Below, one piece after another: positions 9,227-26,528 of a DNA stretch of 64,000 nucleotides; position 1 is the first letter of the stretch, and the number at the start of each line of letters is the position of its first letter. Source of the DNA: Synechococcus sp. CC9311 (GTDB lineage Bacteria; Cyanobacteriota; Cyanobacteriia; PCC-6307; Cyanobiaceae); the NCBI RefSeq assembly GCF_000014585.1, contig NC_008319.1, positions 2,046,001 to 2,110,000 on the forward strand, read 5' to 3'. The notes below the pieces were generated by a model. The model saw only the letters and a list, made by a program, of their open reading frames with translations. It had not been told where the DNA came from and made no database searches. The position numbers and the translations under genes are program-made.

Positions 9227-9695
9227 GGACTTCCCTAATCAACGGCTCATCTTGAGTCTGCTCGGCCACCAGCCAACTGGGCTGAACCTGAAGTTCTATG
9301 CCCCGACTCCAAGCCACTCCCACTCCAAGCGATAAACAAAGAAGCAAAGCCCCTAGCAACATCAGCAGCGACAACCACTCCCCACCTGAGAGTGGTCGCC
9401 GCTCACCAATAGCGGTTGAAGGCGGCACGACATGCGAAGGCGGTGGGGTAAGCCGTTGTTGCCAAAGCTGATCCTGCTGGATGAGTTGAGCGTCATAGAT
9501 CCGACGCAAGGAAGGATCAGCCAATTGGACATAGGCCTCACGCAACAGCTGGAATTGGCGCGCTGCTTCCTCAGCCGGCAACGTAGTGGTGTCGGGATGC
9601 ACCGTCTTGCTGCGTCGTCGAAAGGCCCGACGCAATGTCTCAGCGTCGACTCCACGATCTACCCCTAACCGTTCGTAATGGGTCGAGGCCGACAT
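9165..9695 (-). CDS. J-domain membrane-anchored co-chaperone
   Basis: The N-terminus is a J domain ([22 protein letters not shown]) with the essential HPD tripeptide, so it should stimulate a DnaK ATPase. After a linker comes one hydrophobic helix ([20 protein letters not shown]) and a short acidic tail, giving a tail-anchored layout of about 176 residues. The frame is open further upstream to 9770, but the ATG at 9695 places the J domain at the N-terminus in the usual way and leaves 62 bp to the divergent rsmG. It lacks G/F and zinc-finger regions, so it is not a canonical DnaJ. Confidence 0.86.
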   Translation of the reverse strand: MSASTHYERLGVDRGVDAETLRRAFRRRSKTVHPDTTTLPAEEAARQFQLLREAYVQLADPSLRRIYDAQLIQQDQLWQQRLTPPPSHVVPPSTAIGERRPLSGGEWLSLLMLLGALLLCLSLGVGVAWSRGIELQVQPSWLVAEQTQDEPLIREVLDGVDASSRNSFKSAFASGS

Positions 9696-9757
9696 CACAT
9701 CCCGTTCAAGCCGAATCACGAAGGTGCATTGTAGGAAGAGTCGCTGCCCTGGCAGCC

Positions 9758-10522
9758 ATGCCAGAAGCAAATACCTTTTCTGATGCCGGGCCTGATCTAT
9801 GGCAGTGTCTGGGCTGGCAACCCAATGAAAACCAGCTCTCGCAACTCAAAGAGCTGCAAGCCCTGCTACGCCACTGGAACAGCAGAGTCAATCTCACCCG
9901 TTTGGTAGAGAACGAAGAGTTTTGGATTGCCCAGGTTTTTGACAGCCTTTGGCCCCTCGAAAAGGAGCTACGAACCCCCGATCTGACGCGTCGCTGCATC
10001 GATGTCGGCACTGGAGGCGGGTTCCCTGGCCTCGCTGTTGCCATTGCCCTACCCGGGACCTCGCTCACCCTTGTTGATTCAGTCGGCCGCAAAACTGCGG
10101 CCGTGGAATCCATGGCCAACGCGCTTGGTTTAGGGACACGCGTAGACGTACGCACCGAGCGGGTTGAGGTGACGGGTCAGAAGCGGTCCTGTCGAGGGAC
10201 CTTCGACTTGGCGATGGCCAGAGCCGTAGCCACACCCCCCGTGGTCGCGGAGTATCTCGTGCCCCTTTTGGCTCATCAAGGCCAGGCGTTGCTCTATCGC
10301 GGCCATTGGAGTAACGACGACGAAGCCAACCTGAAACGAGCCTTGGTTCCTCTCAAAGCCAAACTGGCGGATTGCAAGCAGATCAACCTGCCAGCTGGAC
10401 GGGGGCTGCGCACATTGATTCGCATTGAATCCATCGCGCCTTGCCCGAAGAGCTACCCCCGTCCCGTTGGGCTACCCAACCGTCTTCCCCTCGGAAATCA
10501 GGCAGACGACAAGCGTTCCTGA
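9758..10522 (+). CDS. rsmG: 16S rRNA (guanine527-N7)-methyltransferase
   Basis: A SAM-dependent methyltransferase (GidB family) that modifies G527 of 16S rRNA. The characteristic NLTRLV-(E) segment, the motif [12 protein letters not shown] beginning at residue 82, and the MARAVA segment are visible. The ATG at 9758 gives 254 residues, slightly longer than E. coli RsmG. The frame is open further left but would run into the divergent J-domain gene. The last 25 bases overlap the convergent aldo/keto reductase. Confidence 0.93.
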   Translation: MPEANTFSDAGPDLWQCLGWQPNENQLSQLKELQALLRHWNSRVNLTRLVENEEFWIAQVFDSLWPLEKELRTPDLTRRCIDVGTGGGFPGLAVAIALPGTSLTLVDSVGRKTAAVESMANALGLGTRVDVRTERVEVTGQKRSCRGTFDLAMARAVATPPVVAEYLVPLLAHQGQALLYRGHWSNDDEANLKRALVPLKAKLADCKQINLPAGRGLRTLIRIESIAPCPKSYPRPVGLPNRLPLGNQADDKRS

Positions 10523-11715
10523 GGGACACCACCAACCCGTTCCTTTAACCCCCTCAGCAATCCTGGAATCGTGTCAGCCCAAGGGCTTTGGTTCAAAACA
10601 GCGCGGAGGTCTTTCTCGCTGACCTCCTGGTCCAAGGCATCAGCATTGGCACCTGGGGCCCAATGTCCTGCATGACCAAGAATTCCATAACGCGCCCTGG
10701 CATAACCCTCTAAATCCCAAGCCTCAACCAGATTGTGAAGCCAGAGCAACACAGGAAGATTGAGGCCCCCTGGCGTGTCTTGCCAATGGGGCAACCCTTC
10801 ACGCCAGGTCATCAACCAAGGCTCACCCAGGGCCTTGCGCGCTTGCGCCTGCAACCGATCTTGAATCGGAGCAATGAGCGATTCCGCTTGATCAAGTTGC
10901 CCAACAGCCTCAAGATGAAGATCGAGATCACTCGGTCTGGATGCACCAACACTGATGGTGTGAACCCGTGAATCTTGCAGGCAAAACAGATCGTTAAACA
11001 CGATCGGGTGAAGGGGAGCGCAGAGCTGCTTCAACAGCAGCGAAGGGGTATGAAGATGGCCACCTTTATCGGTGGGACTAATGATGAACACGCCCATGTC
11101 ATGGCGTTGGGCTGCAATAAGAGCTGGTTCGTTGTCTTGCCGGATGTAGTACCAATGCAAGTTCACATAATCGAAGGCATCGGTCTTGATCGCAGCTTCG
11201 ATGACGCTGGTTTCAGCATGCGTCGAAAAGCCCACATGATCGATACGACCCTCTCGCTGCCAACGCCGAACCACCTCCATACACCCCCCTGGTCGCACCG
11301 TTTGCTCTAGATGATCCAGCCTGTTGATTCCATGGATCGCTAGCAACTCGATTCGCTGAACGTTTAAGCGCTCGAGGCTGAGTTCGAGCTCAGCTTCAAA
11401 CTCCGCAGGGTCGTCCCGGGGCGGCACTTTGGTTTGAACAATGCGATTGGGATCAGGAGAATGGGGGAGGGCCCAACCAAGTTGCCGCTCGGAGCTGCCG
11501 TAATGCCGGGCCGTTTCCAGATGATGAAACCCAAGCTCCACTGCCCTCTGCAGAGTGTCTGCCACCGTGCGTTGAGCCTCCTGAGTAATCAGGTCAGCCT
11601 CAAGGTCTGACCAGCTTTGCTGAAACCTCATGCCCCCAAGCGATAGAACGGGCATAGCAAGTTCTGTCCGACCAAAACGCCGTGTTGGCAAAGCCAGGGA
11701 AGCCTGTGTTGTCAT
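10498..11715 (-). CDS. Aldo/keto reductase with C-terminal extension
   Basis: A 405-residue NAD(P)H-dependent reductase with a TIM-barrel AKR domain in residues 10-290 and an extra helical region of about 110 residues. Of the usual tetrad, Tyr72 (ETARHYGSS), Lys96 (VQTKVPP) and His128 (LLAIHGIN) are present, but the position normally held by Asp (DTA-x-x-YG) is Glu67. The C-terminal extension resembles the placement of the ferredoxin-like tail of some bacterial AKRs but has no cysteine motif. It follows the ferredoxin gene by only 6 bases, so the two may be co-expressed. The substrate is unknown. Confidence 0.85.
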   Translation of the reverse strand: MTTQASLALPTRRFGRTELAMPVLSLGGMRFQQSWSDLEADLITQEAQRTVADTLQRAVELGFHHLETARHYGSSERQLGWALPHSPDPNRIVQTKVPPRDDPAEFEAELELSLERLNVQRIELLAIHGINRLDHLEQTVRPGGCMEVVRRWQREGRIDHVGFSTHAETSVIEAAIKTDAFDYVNLHWYYIRQDNEPALIAAQRHDMGVFIISPTDKGGHLHTPSLLLKQLCAPLHPIVFNDLFCLQDSRVHTISVGASRPSDLDLHLEAVGQLDQAESLIAPIQDRLQAQARKALGEPWLMTWREGLPHWQDTPGGLNLPVLLWLHNLVEAWDLEGYARARYGILGHAGHWAPGANADALDQEVSEKDLRAVLNQSPWADTIPGLLRGLKERVGGVPQERLSSA

Positions 11716-11721
11716 CGCAAT

Positions 11722-12159
11722 TCAGTCGTGCGACTGCCGAGGAAGGATGCGTCGTGGGCGAGCAGGTGAGGGCAACCCAAGCGGAAAAAGCTCTTGAGAG
11801 TCAAGCTGTTCCTGAAGGCCTTTGAGATCATCAAAGGCAACCCAATGAATGCAATCAACAGGGCAGGTTTCGATCGCTTCTTGAATTCGCTCAGAACTAT
11901 CGCCGTCCTGACGAATCGCTCGGGAGCGTCCCAAATTGGGCTCAATAATGAAGGTGTTGCAGGCCACGTGAGCGCAATACCTGCAGCCAATACAAACAGC
12001 CTCATCAACCCAGACAGCTTTTTCAGCAAGGGCACCCCCTAAAACGGGTTCCATACCTGTGGATTGACGCTCCTCAAGAGAGGAGGCGCTGTAAGCAGCA
12101 GAGGGATTACCAGCCGAGTCGTTCAAGGATTGATCCCCCGCCCGCTGCGAATCAGGCAT
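11722..12159 (-). CDS. Bacterial-type [4Fe-4S] ferredoxin-like protein
   Basis: A 145-residue protein with an iron-sulfur core. Cysteines sit at 56, 59, 62 and 67 in CIGCRYCAHVAC, and at 99 and 103 in ETCPVDCIHW. The CxxCxxC...CP arrangement supports one [4Fe-4S] cluster, with additional cysteines nearby. A polar, Ser-rich leader of about 45 residues precedes the core, and a basic Pro-rich tail follows it. It overlaps ycf35 upstream by 8 bases. Families like this accompany Ycf35 and DUF2997 in cyanobacteria. The redox partner is unknown. Confidence 0.85.
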   Translation of the reverse strand: MPDSQRAGDQSLNDSAGNPSAAYSASSLEERQSTGMEPVLGGALAEKAVWVDEAVCIGCRYCAHVACNTFIIEPNLGRSRAIRQDGDSSERIQEAIETCPVDCIHWVAFDDLKGLQEQLDSQELFPLGLPSPARPRRILPRQSHD

Positions 12160-12544
12160 CCCAACGGGTTACAACAAGTTCGATGGATCCATCTTGGCAA
12201 TCACGCTGCTCGGCAACGTCAAAGCCCTCAGTGAGAGAAGCCTTTAACACCGTGTTGAGGGCATAGCGCTGCGTGAGGCGAGACAAAAAACGTTCGATCG
12301 GCATGGATTGACGCCACAAATCCATATCGGTCACGAACTCATAGGAGCCATTGGCTTCGTTCCAAACGAAACCGAAATCAGCAGAATCTTGAAGAGTGAC
12401 CGCCAGTTCAGCTTCTACGGTTTGACCGCGATATCCCCGAACGGGATGGCCTCCCTGCTTGGGCTCATACCCCAGGTCTTCGAGGGCGGAAACCAAGGAC
12501 TCACGCTGGCGAAGTTCGGTTTTGACTGTACTGAAATGGGACAT
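12152..12544 (-). CDS. ycf35: Ycf35 / DUF1257 family protein
   Basis: A 130-residue soluble protein starting MSHFSTVKTELRQRESLV and containing the VRGYRGQTVEAELAV segment. Both match the Ycf35 (DUF1257) family conserved in cyanobacteria and some plastids. The biochemical role is unknown. It abuts the DUF2997 gene by one base and overlaps the ferredoxin gene by eight, forming a three-gene translationally coupled unit. That coupling suggests a function connected to iron-sulfur or redox chemistry, which is an inference only. Confidence 0.87.
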   Translation of the reverse strand: MSHFSTVKTELRQRESLVSALEDLGYEPKQGGHPVRGYRGQTVEAELAVTLQDSADFGFVWNEANGSYEFVTDMDLWRQSMPIERFLSRLTQRYALNTVLKASLTEGFDVAEQRDCQDGSIELVVTRWDA

Positions 12545-12747
12545 CAGGAAGGCTCGACAAACTGGGACTGGGACTGGGTTTGGGTTGTGACGTAGGCATC
12601 AGACGTTGGCTGACGGCGTTCCACCGTGCCCAACGCTGATTCCAACCGTTCCGTCAGTTGCAGACAAACGTCACCGACAACGCCTTCCACTTGCTCCTCG
12701 ACGCGACCGTCTGGACGAATTCGGAAACGAAGCGTGCGCTCAGGCAT
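12544..12747 (-). CDS. DUF2997 family small protein
   Basis: A 67-residue protein from the ATG at 12747 (an in-frame start three codons earlier is also possible). The motif TLRFRIRPDGRVEEQVEGVVG, followed by an LTERLE segment, fits DUF2997, a short beta-rich family usually adjacent to ycf35. A Gln/Ser-rich tail (TQTQSQSQ) ends the protein. It is the first gene of the DUF2997-ycf35-ferredoxin unit. The function is unknown. Confidence 0.78.
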   Translation of the reverse strand: MPERTLRFRIRPDGRVEEQVEGVVGDVCLQLTERLESALGTVERRQPTSDAYVTTQTQSQSQFVEPS

Positions 12748-12823
12748 GCACCACACCCAACAGTGAACAGATGTTAAAGGCGATAACGCGAAGCTGATGG
12801 GGTTGTGGTGTCAGTTCCCCGTA

Positions 12824-13633
12824 TCAACTGAACAATCCCTCGTCCATCAAGGTTTGGAGTCGATCCAAAACATCGGGAGATTCCATCTGCTCGAGAGCAG
12901 TGCGGGCTTCATCGCGAACAGACCTTTCGCAATCTTGAAGAAGCGCACGCACAAACACCTCAATCACTTCAGCGCGACGTGGTTCAACTAAATGTTCAAG
13001 CAAGCGGCCGAGAGCCCAGATGCAATTGCTTCGCACCACAGATTCACTGTCGATTCGCAAGCTAATCAACAACTGACCAGCCGCCGGATCTGCCTTGGCA
13101 GCAGAGGTCACACCAGCTTCAGCAAGAGAAACCGACGCCCACAAGCGCACAGCCGCCACATCCGTCTGCAAGGCACGAATCAAGGGATTCAGTACTGGTG
13201 CATCGGGATAATTGCCAAGACTCCACGCTGTAGCTTTGCGCACATAGGCATTGCTGTCCTCTTGCAGCAATTTCAAAAGGGGCCCCACAGCAGGGGGGGA
13301 AGGGTTACGACCGAGGGCGTAGACAGCGCTCATGCGCACAACGGGGCAGACCTCGTCGAGGAGAGGCAGTAAAAGCGGAACCGAACGGGGATCTCGATGT
13401 TCACAGAACACCCGTAACCCTTGAAGCCGCTGGTCATGCCCCTGCTGCAACCACTTCAGAGCTTCATCACACTGACGAATGGCTTCCAGAGCATCCTGCT
13501 CTGGATCATCGAGATCGATTTCGTCGAGGGGGTCACCAACCTGTTCCGCTTCAAGCTCACGGGCGAGCACATCAGGATCGATGGCCAGATTGGCCACACG
13601 TGGTTCACGATCCAGGGGCAGGCGATCGGTCAT
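12824..13633 (-). CDS. HEAT-repeat protein (PBS-lyase HEAT-like)
   Basis: A 269-residue helical-repeat protein. From about residue 60 onward there are at least five HEAT-like units, each with the shape RxxAxxALGxxxxxxxxxxLxxLL (for example VRMSAVYALGR, VRKATAWSLGN, VRLWASVSLAE, VRSNCIWALGR, VRDEARTALEQ). In cyanobacteria this fold appears in phycobilin lyases (CpcE/F type) and NblB-like phycobilisome factors, so a pigment or assembly role is possible but cannot be fixed. An acidic, proline-containing N-terminal stretch precedes the repeats. It is 24 bp downstream of the small membrane peptide. Confidence 0.85.
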   Translation of the reverse strand: MTDRLPLDREPRVANLAIDPDVLARELEAEQVGDPLDEIDLDDPEQDALEAIRQCDEALKWLQQGHDQRLQGLRVFCEHRDPRSVPLLLPLLDEVCPVVRMSAVYALGRNPSPPAVGPLLKLLQEDSNAYVRKATAWSLGNYPDAPVLNPLIRALQTDVAAVRLWASVSLAEAGVTSAAKADPAAGQLLISLRIDSESVVRSNCIWALGRLLEHLVEPRRAEVIEVFVRALLQDCERSVRDEARTALEQMESPDVLDRLQTLMDEGLFS

Positions 13634-13657
13634 GACATTGATCGTAGAAGCATCAGG

Positions 13658-13798
13658 TCAACTGACCGGAGCTGGCGCAAGCATGTCACCAGGCAACCAG
13701 ATGCGTGCACTCACCGCAAACAAAGCAAGGCCGAATAAAGCCACGATCAGAACAGGAAGAATGGTGCTGCGAAAAAAACTCACGGTTCCAGTTTTCAA
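13658..13798 (-). CDS. Small single-pass membrane peptide
   Basis: A reading frame of about 46 residues from a TTG at 13798 (or 41 from the GTG at 13783). A basic N-terminus (SFFRS) is followed by one strong hydrophobic helix (ILPVLIVALFGLALFAV) and a short tail SARIWLPGDMLAPAPVS. The frame stays open further upstream, but that region is inside the symporter gene. It sits between the symporter and the HEAT-repeat gene with short gaps, all on the same strand. No family is recognised. The clean membrane-helix profile and operon-like placement support a real product, and the start is uncertain. Confidence 0.5.
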   Translation of the reverse strand: MKTGTVSFFRSTILPVLIVALFGLALFAVSARIWLPGDMLAPAPVS

Positions 13799-13815
13799 TC
13801 CATTGTGAATGGTGA

Positions 13816-15588
13816 CTAAACGGCAAGACGAGAGTGTCGTCCGCGCAAGAGGAGAGACAGGGACACAACCGTGAGGATCAAACCGGACCAACCTGCCATT
13901 TGCTGGTGCAAAAGGAATGCACCCGAGCCAAGCAACGCCCCAAAGAGAACACAACTACTCAATAAAAATCGCGCAAGGAGATCTCGCAGCGATTCAGACG
14001 CCTCCACCTCAAAGCGCCGACGCCAATGACTCCAGCCAGGCCCTGGTGGCTGAACGCGCTGCACGAACCGCTCAAGCACCTCCTCTGACTCAGGGGGAGT
14101 CATCAACATCACTCCCACCCAAACCACTGCCGTAATAGCAGTGGTGACCATCAATCTGTGTCCGTAGTCCGAGATTTGAAGAACGGGAATCACAGACGTG
14201 GCCAAGCCAACAAAAAATCCACACACCATCGATGACAGCTCAGCCGCAGCATTGATGCGCCACCAGAACCAACGCAAGACCAGAACCACGCCAGGTCCGG
14301 TACCAATCGCGATCACTAGTCGGAACACAGTGCCGATGCTGTCGCTGATCAAAGCTGTTAACACCCCTAACACCAACAAAAGAACACTGGTGGCTTGTCC
14401 AACCAACAGAAGCTCTTTCTGGGAGGCATTAGGCCGAACAAAACGCTGATAGAGGTCATGGGTGAGATAACTCGCACCCCAGTTCACAGATGTACTGACC
14501 GTGCTCATAAAAGCAGCCACTAAGGACACCACCACCAGGCCAAGCACCACAGGTGGGAGATAGGTGACCGCCAGAGCCGGATAACTCAATTCCCAGTCCG
14601 CCTGATCGGGCAGCAGCACTAGTGCGGCTAGGGCCACCAAAACCCAGAGCCAGCTGCGCAGCAGATAATTGACCACAAGGAACACCCAGCCCGCCAACCG
14701 GGCCTGGCGTTCATCGCGGGTAGCCAGCATCCGTTGAATGAATTCACCACCGCCATCACTGCGCCGGAAACTCCACCACTGCACCGTGAGGTAGGCCAAG
14801 AAGGTAGAAGCACTGATGCCTGCCCCTCCAATCCAATCGAAACCAGAATCAGTCCAACGCCAAGGCACAAGCGACAACACCTCGGGACGCCCCAAAGCAT
14901 TGAGACTGGTGAGCAGAGCATCCATCCCGCCAGCAGCATGAATGGCGGCCCAAGCCACAGCCAGAGCCCCCACCATCGCCAGAATTAACTGCACAAAATC
15001 AGTGATCACAACGGCCCAAAGGCCACCTGCAACCGTATAAACGAGGACCAAAACAGCCACAATCGTGAGCAACAGCACCGTGTCGGGAAGACCTCCGAGT
15101 GCTGGCACGGGCTGATCAGACACAATCCCCAGCGCTTGCACCACCTTGCGCATCGCCAAAAACGCATAGCCGATACCAATGCAATTGATCGGAAGGGCGA
15201 GCAAAAATGCTTTTGTGCCCCGCAACCAAGCCGCCGTGGCTCCTCCATAGCGGAGTTCCGTAAAGGCAGCATCTGTCATCACGCCGCTGCGTCGCCAAAG
15301 GGGCGCAAACACCACAGCCATCGCCACATGGGCAAGACCGAACCCCCACCACTCCCAATTCGCCGCCAGTCCTCTTGTTCCTACTAAACCCGCGACGTAC
15401 AACGGTGTGTCGATGGAGAAGGTCGTGGCAGCCATCGAAGCGCCAGCCAACCAACCGCTCAAGCTTCGCCCAGCGACGAAATAGTCATCTTCACCCTGAT
15501 TGCGTCGAGCCAGCCAAAGCCCGAGGAACAAAGTTCCGATTAAGTAAAAGACCAGCAGAAACCAGTCAATCGGTGCCATCGGATCCAA
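13816..15588 (-). CDS. Sodium:solute symporter (SSS family)
   Basis: A 590-residue inner-membrane transporter with about 13 or more predicted helices. The N-terminal DWFLLVFYLIGTLFLGLWLARR and the following GRSLSGWLAGASMAATTFSIDTP match the first helices and sodium-binding region of SSS/SLC5-type proteins such as the proline and solute symporters. The solute cannot be told from sequence. The C-terminus includes a soluble stretch (QPPGPGWSHWRRRFEVEASE) before two further helices. It lies 24 bp downstream of rlmN on the same strand. Confidence 0.88.
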   Translation of the reverse strand: MDPMAPIDWFLLVFYLIGTLFLGLWLARRNQGEDDYFVAGRSLSGWLAGASMAATTFSIDTPLYVAGLVGTRGLAANWEWWGFGLAHVAMAVVFAPLWRRSGVMTDAAFTELRYGGATAAWLRGTKAFLLALPINCIGIGYAFLAMRKVVQALGIVSDQPVPALGGLPDTVLLLTIVAVLVLVYTVAGGLWAVVITDFVQLILAMVGALAVAWAAIHAAGGMDALLTSLNALGRPEVLSLVPWRWTDSGFDWIGGAGISASTFLAYLTVQWWSFRRSDGGGEFIQRMLATRDERQARLAGWVFLVVNYLLRSWLWVLVALAALVLLPDQADWELSYPALAVTYLPPVVLGLVVVSLVAAFMSTVSTSVNWGASYLTHDLYQRFVRPNASQKELLLVGQATSVLLLVLGVLTALISDSIGTVFRLVIAIGTGPGVVLVLRWFWWRINAAAELSSMVCGFFVGLATSVIPVLQISDYGHRLMVTTAITAVVWVGVMLMTPPESEEVLERFVQRVQPPGPGWSHWRRRFEVEASESLRDLLARFLLSSCVLFGALLGSGAFLLHQQMAGWSGLILTVVSLSLLLRGRHSRLAV

Positions 15589-15612
15589 TCAAGTCTGCTT
15601 TTGCAGTCTCCT

Positions 15613-16847
<1,235 letters not shown>

Positions 16848-16864
16848 TCATGCGAGCGAAAGAA

Positions 16865-22914
<6,050 letters not shown>

Positions 22915-22961
22915 TGGCGTTTAAGAATGAAGGCGGTTGTGTCGTTTCGTTCGTTGATCCG

Positions 22962-25900
22962 TCAGTCCTCGTCGTAATCCGCGACGCCTAGGGATTCGTA
23001 CGTGGGTCTGCTTGGGGTGCTACGGCGAGGATTCACGTCTTGCATCAGGTCCACTTCTTTGCCCTCGTCGGTGAATACAGCGATATCCAGGCCAAGAGAT
23101 TGGAGTTCACGCATGAGCACCTTGAAGGACTCAGGTGTTCCTGGACGAGGAATGGGCTTGCCTTTGACGATGGCGTTGAGAGCTTCGTTGCGTCCCTGCA
23201 TGTCGTCCGACTTGACAGTGAGCAGCTCCTGCAACGTGTAGGCGGCGCCATAGGCCTCAAGTGCCCACACCTCCATTTCACCCAAACGCTGACCCCCTTG
23301 CTGGGCCTTACCACCCAATGGCTGCTGAGTCACCAAGGAGTAAGGGCCAGTGGAGCGCGCATGGATCTTGTCGTCCACGAGGTGGACCAACTTAAGGAAG
23401 TGGGAATATCCAACAGCAACAGGTTGGTCAAAGGGTTCGCCAGTCCGTCCATCGCGCAGCAAGAGTTTTCCTGGATCTTCGGGGTTGTAGATCCAATCTT
23501 TTCCTGGCTGACTCGCAGCTTCCTTGAGGTAAGCCTGAACTGTTTGTTGGGACTTCTCAGGGCCGTACATCTCGTCGAAGGGAACGATTTTGACGCGGCA
23601 GTCGAGATTGGCAGCCGCCCACCCCATCAACAACTCAAAGACCTGTCCCACGTTCATACGACTCGGCACACCCAAGGGGTTGAGACAGATGTCCACTGGA
23701 GTGCCATCAGGCAAGTACGGCATGTCTTCACGGGGAAGAATCCGACTGATAATTCCCTTATTACCGTGGCGACCAGCCATTTTGTCGCCGACCTGAATTT
23801 TGCGACGCTGGGCCACATACACCCTCACCACCATGTTGGCGCCAGGGGGTAGCTCATCACCCTGTTCACGGGTGTAGATCCTTACGTCGACGACACGGCC
23901 ACGTTCGGTACTGGGAACGCGCAAAGAATTGTCGCGGACATCACGTGCTTTCTCTCCGAAAATCGCACGCAGCAGTTTTTCTTCGGGAGGTTGATCAGAT
24001 TCACCTTTCGGAGTGACTTTGCCGACAAGGATGTCTCCACTTTCCACAAAGGCACCGATCCGAATAATCCCCATCTCATCGAGATTACCGAGGCTTTCTT
24101 CGGCAACGTTGGGGATTTCACGGGTGATCTCTTCAGGCCCTAATTTAGTCTGACGAGCCTCAATCTCATACTTCTCGATATGAACGGAAGTGTATAGATC
24201 ATCGTTAACCAAACGCTCGCTCACAAGGATCGCATCCTCGTAGTTGTATCCCTCCCAGGGCATATAAGCGATCAGGACATTCTGGCCGAGAGCAATTTCT
24301 CCGCCCTCACAAGCTGAACCATCAGCAAGAACTTGCCCAATGATCACTGGATCACCCTGTCGAACGATGGGACGCTGGTTCAGGCAGGTGTCTTGGTTCG
24401 AGCGCTGGTATTTCTGCAGAAAATGCGTGTGGTCGTAGCCCTCTTCATCTCGCACCACAATCGCCGTGGCATCAACGAAGGTGACGGTCCCATTCACCCG
24501 TGAAATTGGGACCATGCCTGAGTCACGAGCCACCTGAGTTTCTAGACCAGTACCAACAAGAGGTCGTTCCGGACGGAGCAAAGGCACCGCCTGACGCTGC
24601 ATGTTGGACCCCATCAAGGCGCGGTTGGCATCGTCATGTTCCAGGAAAGGAATCAGTGACGTTGCCACTGAAATCACTTGCACCGGGGAGAGCTGCACGT
24701 AATCGACCTGCTCAGGCGGAACTTTTTCGAAGTCCTGCCTGTAACGAACAGGGATGAGCTCAGCCAAAATTTGACCGTCTGCATCAGTTGCAACGTCACC
24801 GGGAGCGACGCGACACTCATCTTCAAGATCCGCAGAGAGGTAAATCGGGTCTCCGCTCTTTTGAACAACTCCGTTCTCGACTCTCCAAAACGGAGTCTCG
24901 ATGAAGCCATATTCGTTCACTCGGGCATGGGTAGCCAAAGAGTTGATGAGACCAGCATTCGGGCCTTCTGGAGTTTCAATCGGACAAAGTCGACCGTAAT
25001 GAGAAGGGTGGATATCTCGAACAGCAAAACCTGCGCGTTCACGAGTGAGGCCGCCTGGGCCGAGAGCCGAAATCCTGCGTTTGTGGGTGAGCTCAGCGAG
25101 GGGATTCGTCTGATCCATGAACTGGCTCAACTGGCTGGAGCCGAAGAACTCCTTAATGGCCGCCACAAGCGGCTTGGGATTGACCAATTGAGCAGGAGTG
25201 AGTGAGTCGGTTTCACCAACTGTCATTCGCTCCTTGATGATCCGCTCAAGCCGATTCAAGCCAACGCGAACCTGGTTCTGAAGAAGCTCTCCCACAGAGC
25301 GAACACGACGATTCCCCAGGTGGTCAATGTCGTCAAGGCTTGCTCCACCAACATCAAGCTCGAGATTGATGAGGTAGTCGAGGGTGGATAAAACATCCTC
25401 ATGGGTGAGGGTGCGGACTGAATCGGGAATCGTGAGCCGAAGTTTTTTATTGATCTTGTAACGACCCACACGACCGAGGTCGTAACGCTTGGGGTCAAAG
25501 AAGCGGGTCTGCAACAGCTGCTGGCCACCGCTCACAGAGGGTGGTTCACCTGGACGCAGCTTTTTATAGAGCTCAAGGAGCGCCTGATCCTCGGAGCTAA
25601 TCCCCTCGTCGTTCGCGGCCTCGATCGATTTTTTGTAGTACTCGGGGTGTCTGAGCTTATCGACAACATCGTTGTCGGACAGTCCCATCGCACGCATCAA
25701 AACGTGGGCATTGATTTTGCGTGTTTTGTCAACACGAACGTGCAGCAGGTCGTTTTTATCAGTCTCAAACTTCAACCAAGCCCCACGATTGGGAATCACG
25801 CTTGCGTTGTAAGTACGACGACCGTTTTTATCTTGCTCATCTTTGAAATAAACGCCAGGGCTACGAACAATCTGGTTGACGATGACCCGCTCAGCACCAT

Positions 25901-26255
25901 TGATGATGAACGTTCCACGTTCAGTCATCAATGGAAGTTCTCCAATAAAAACTTCTTGCTCCTTAATCTCACCCGTTTCTTTATTGACCAAACGGCAAGT
26001 TACATACATCTGAGACGCGAAGGTCGCATCACGACGTTTTGCCTCTTCTACATCATGCCGAGGACGCTTCAGGCGATACTCACTGCCGACGAAGTGCAGC
26101 TCCAGCTTGCCGGTGTAATCCGTAATGGGTGAGAAGCTCTCCAGCTCCTCGATTAGGCCCTTATCCAGAAACCACTTAAAACTTGCCCGCTGTACCTCCA
26201 CTAGATCGGGGAGGTAAGTGACGGTCTTGGCGACTTGAATCGCGCTGCTGCTCAT
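22962..26255 (-). CDS. rpoB: DNA-directed RNA polymerase subunit beta
   Basis: The beta subunit, 1097 residues, the usual cyanobacterial length. It shows the rifampicin-region and fork-loop sequences ([23 protein letters not shown] and [22 protein letters not shown]) and the C-terminal [28 protein letters not shown] block. It leads the rpoB-rpoC1-rpoC2 operon. About 270 bp of non-coding sequence upstream presumably holds the promoter. Confidence 0.98.
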   Translation of the reverse strand: MSSSAIQVAKTVTYLPDLVEVQRASFKWFLDKGLIEELESFSPITDYTGKLELHFVGSEYRLKRPRHDVEEAKRRDATFASQMYVTCRLVNKETGEIKEQEVFIGELPLMTERGTFIINGAERVIVNQIVRSPGVYFKDEQDKNGRRTYNASVIPNRGAWLKFETDKNDLLHVRVDKTRKINAHVLMRAMGLSDNDVVDKLRHPEYYKKSIEAANDEGISSEDQALLELYKKLRPGEPPSVSGGQQLLQTRFFDPKRYDLGRVGRYKINKKLRLTIPDSVRTLTHEDVLSTLDYLINLELDVGGASLDDIDHLGNRRVRSVGELLQNQVRVGLNRLERIIKERMTVGETDSLTPAQLVNPKPLVAAIKEFFGSSQLSQFMDQTNPLAELTHKRRISALGPGGLTRERAGFAVRDIHPSHYGRLCPIETPEGPNAGLINSLATHARVNEYGFIETPFWRVENGVVQKSGDPIYLSADLEDECRVAPGDVATDADGQILAELIPVRYRQDFEKVPPEQVDYVQLSPVQVISVATSLIPFLEHDDANRALMGSNMQRQAVPLLRPERPLVGTGLETQVARDSGMVPISRVNGTVTFVDATAIVVRDEEGYDHTHFLQKYQRSNQDTCLNQRPIVRQGDPVIIGQVLADGSACEGGEIALGQNVLIAYMPWEGYNYEDAILVSERLVNDDLYTSVHIEKYEIEARQTKLGPEEITREIPNVAEESLGNLDEMGIIRIGAFVESGDILVGKVTPKGESDQPPEEKLLRAIFGEKARDVRDNSLRVPSTERGRVVDVRIYTREQGDELPPGANMVVRVYVAQRRKIQVGDKMAGRHGNKGIISRILPREDMPYLPDGTPVDICLNPLGVPSRMNVGQVFELLMGWAAANLDCRVKIVPFDEMYGPEKSQQTVQAYLKEAASQPGKDWIYNPEDPGKLLLRDGRTGEPFDQPVAVGYSHFLKLVHLVDDKIHARSTGPYSLVTQQPLGGKAQQGGQRLGEMEVWALEAYGAAYTLQELLTVKSDDMQGRNEALNAIVKGKPIPRPGTPESFKVLMRELQSLGLDIAVFTDEGKEVDLMQDVNPRRSTPSRPTYESLGVADYDED

Positions 26256-26528
26256 GCGGAGACCTGCAGTTGAAAAGTGGGAACAAAGGCCTGAAGGACC
26301 ATCAAATATTCAAAAATCCAAAACCCATCACCACAAGAAGAGGCAGCCATCCCAATTAAGGAACGACTGCCGTACTCCATGGCTCTAGAGGTTTTTGGTC
26401 TGAACAGATGACGTCGTCAATGAACCGGAAGGAAATGGACGCTTCTGGGGCCGAAAACACAGAAACTGCATTTTGGCCAGGCCGATTAAACATCGTACAC
26501 TTCCACCTCGATTCAAACGAGACCTTTG
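26256..26528. other. Intergenic region upstream of rpoB
   Basis: This 273-bp non-coding gap lies between the tatD stop and the rpoB start, both on the minus strand. No convincing reading frame, tRNA or intrinsic terminator is seen. It is the likely location of the rpoB promoter and leader, but no clear -35/-10 pair with proper spacing stands out. Confidence 0.5.
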
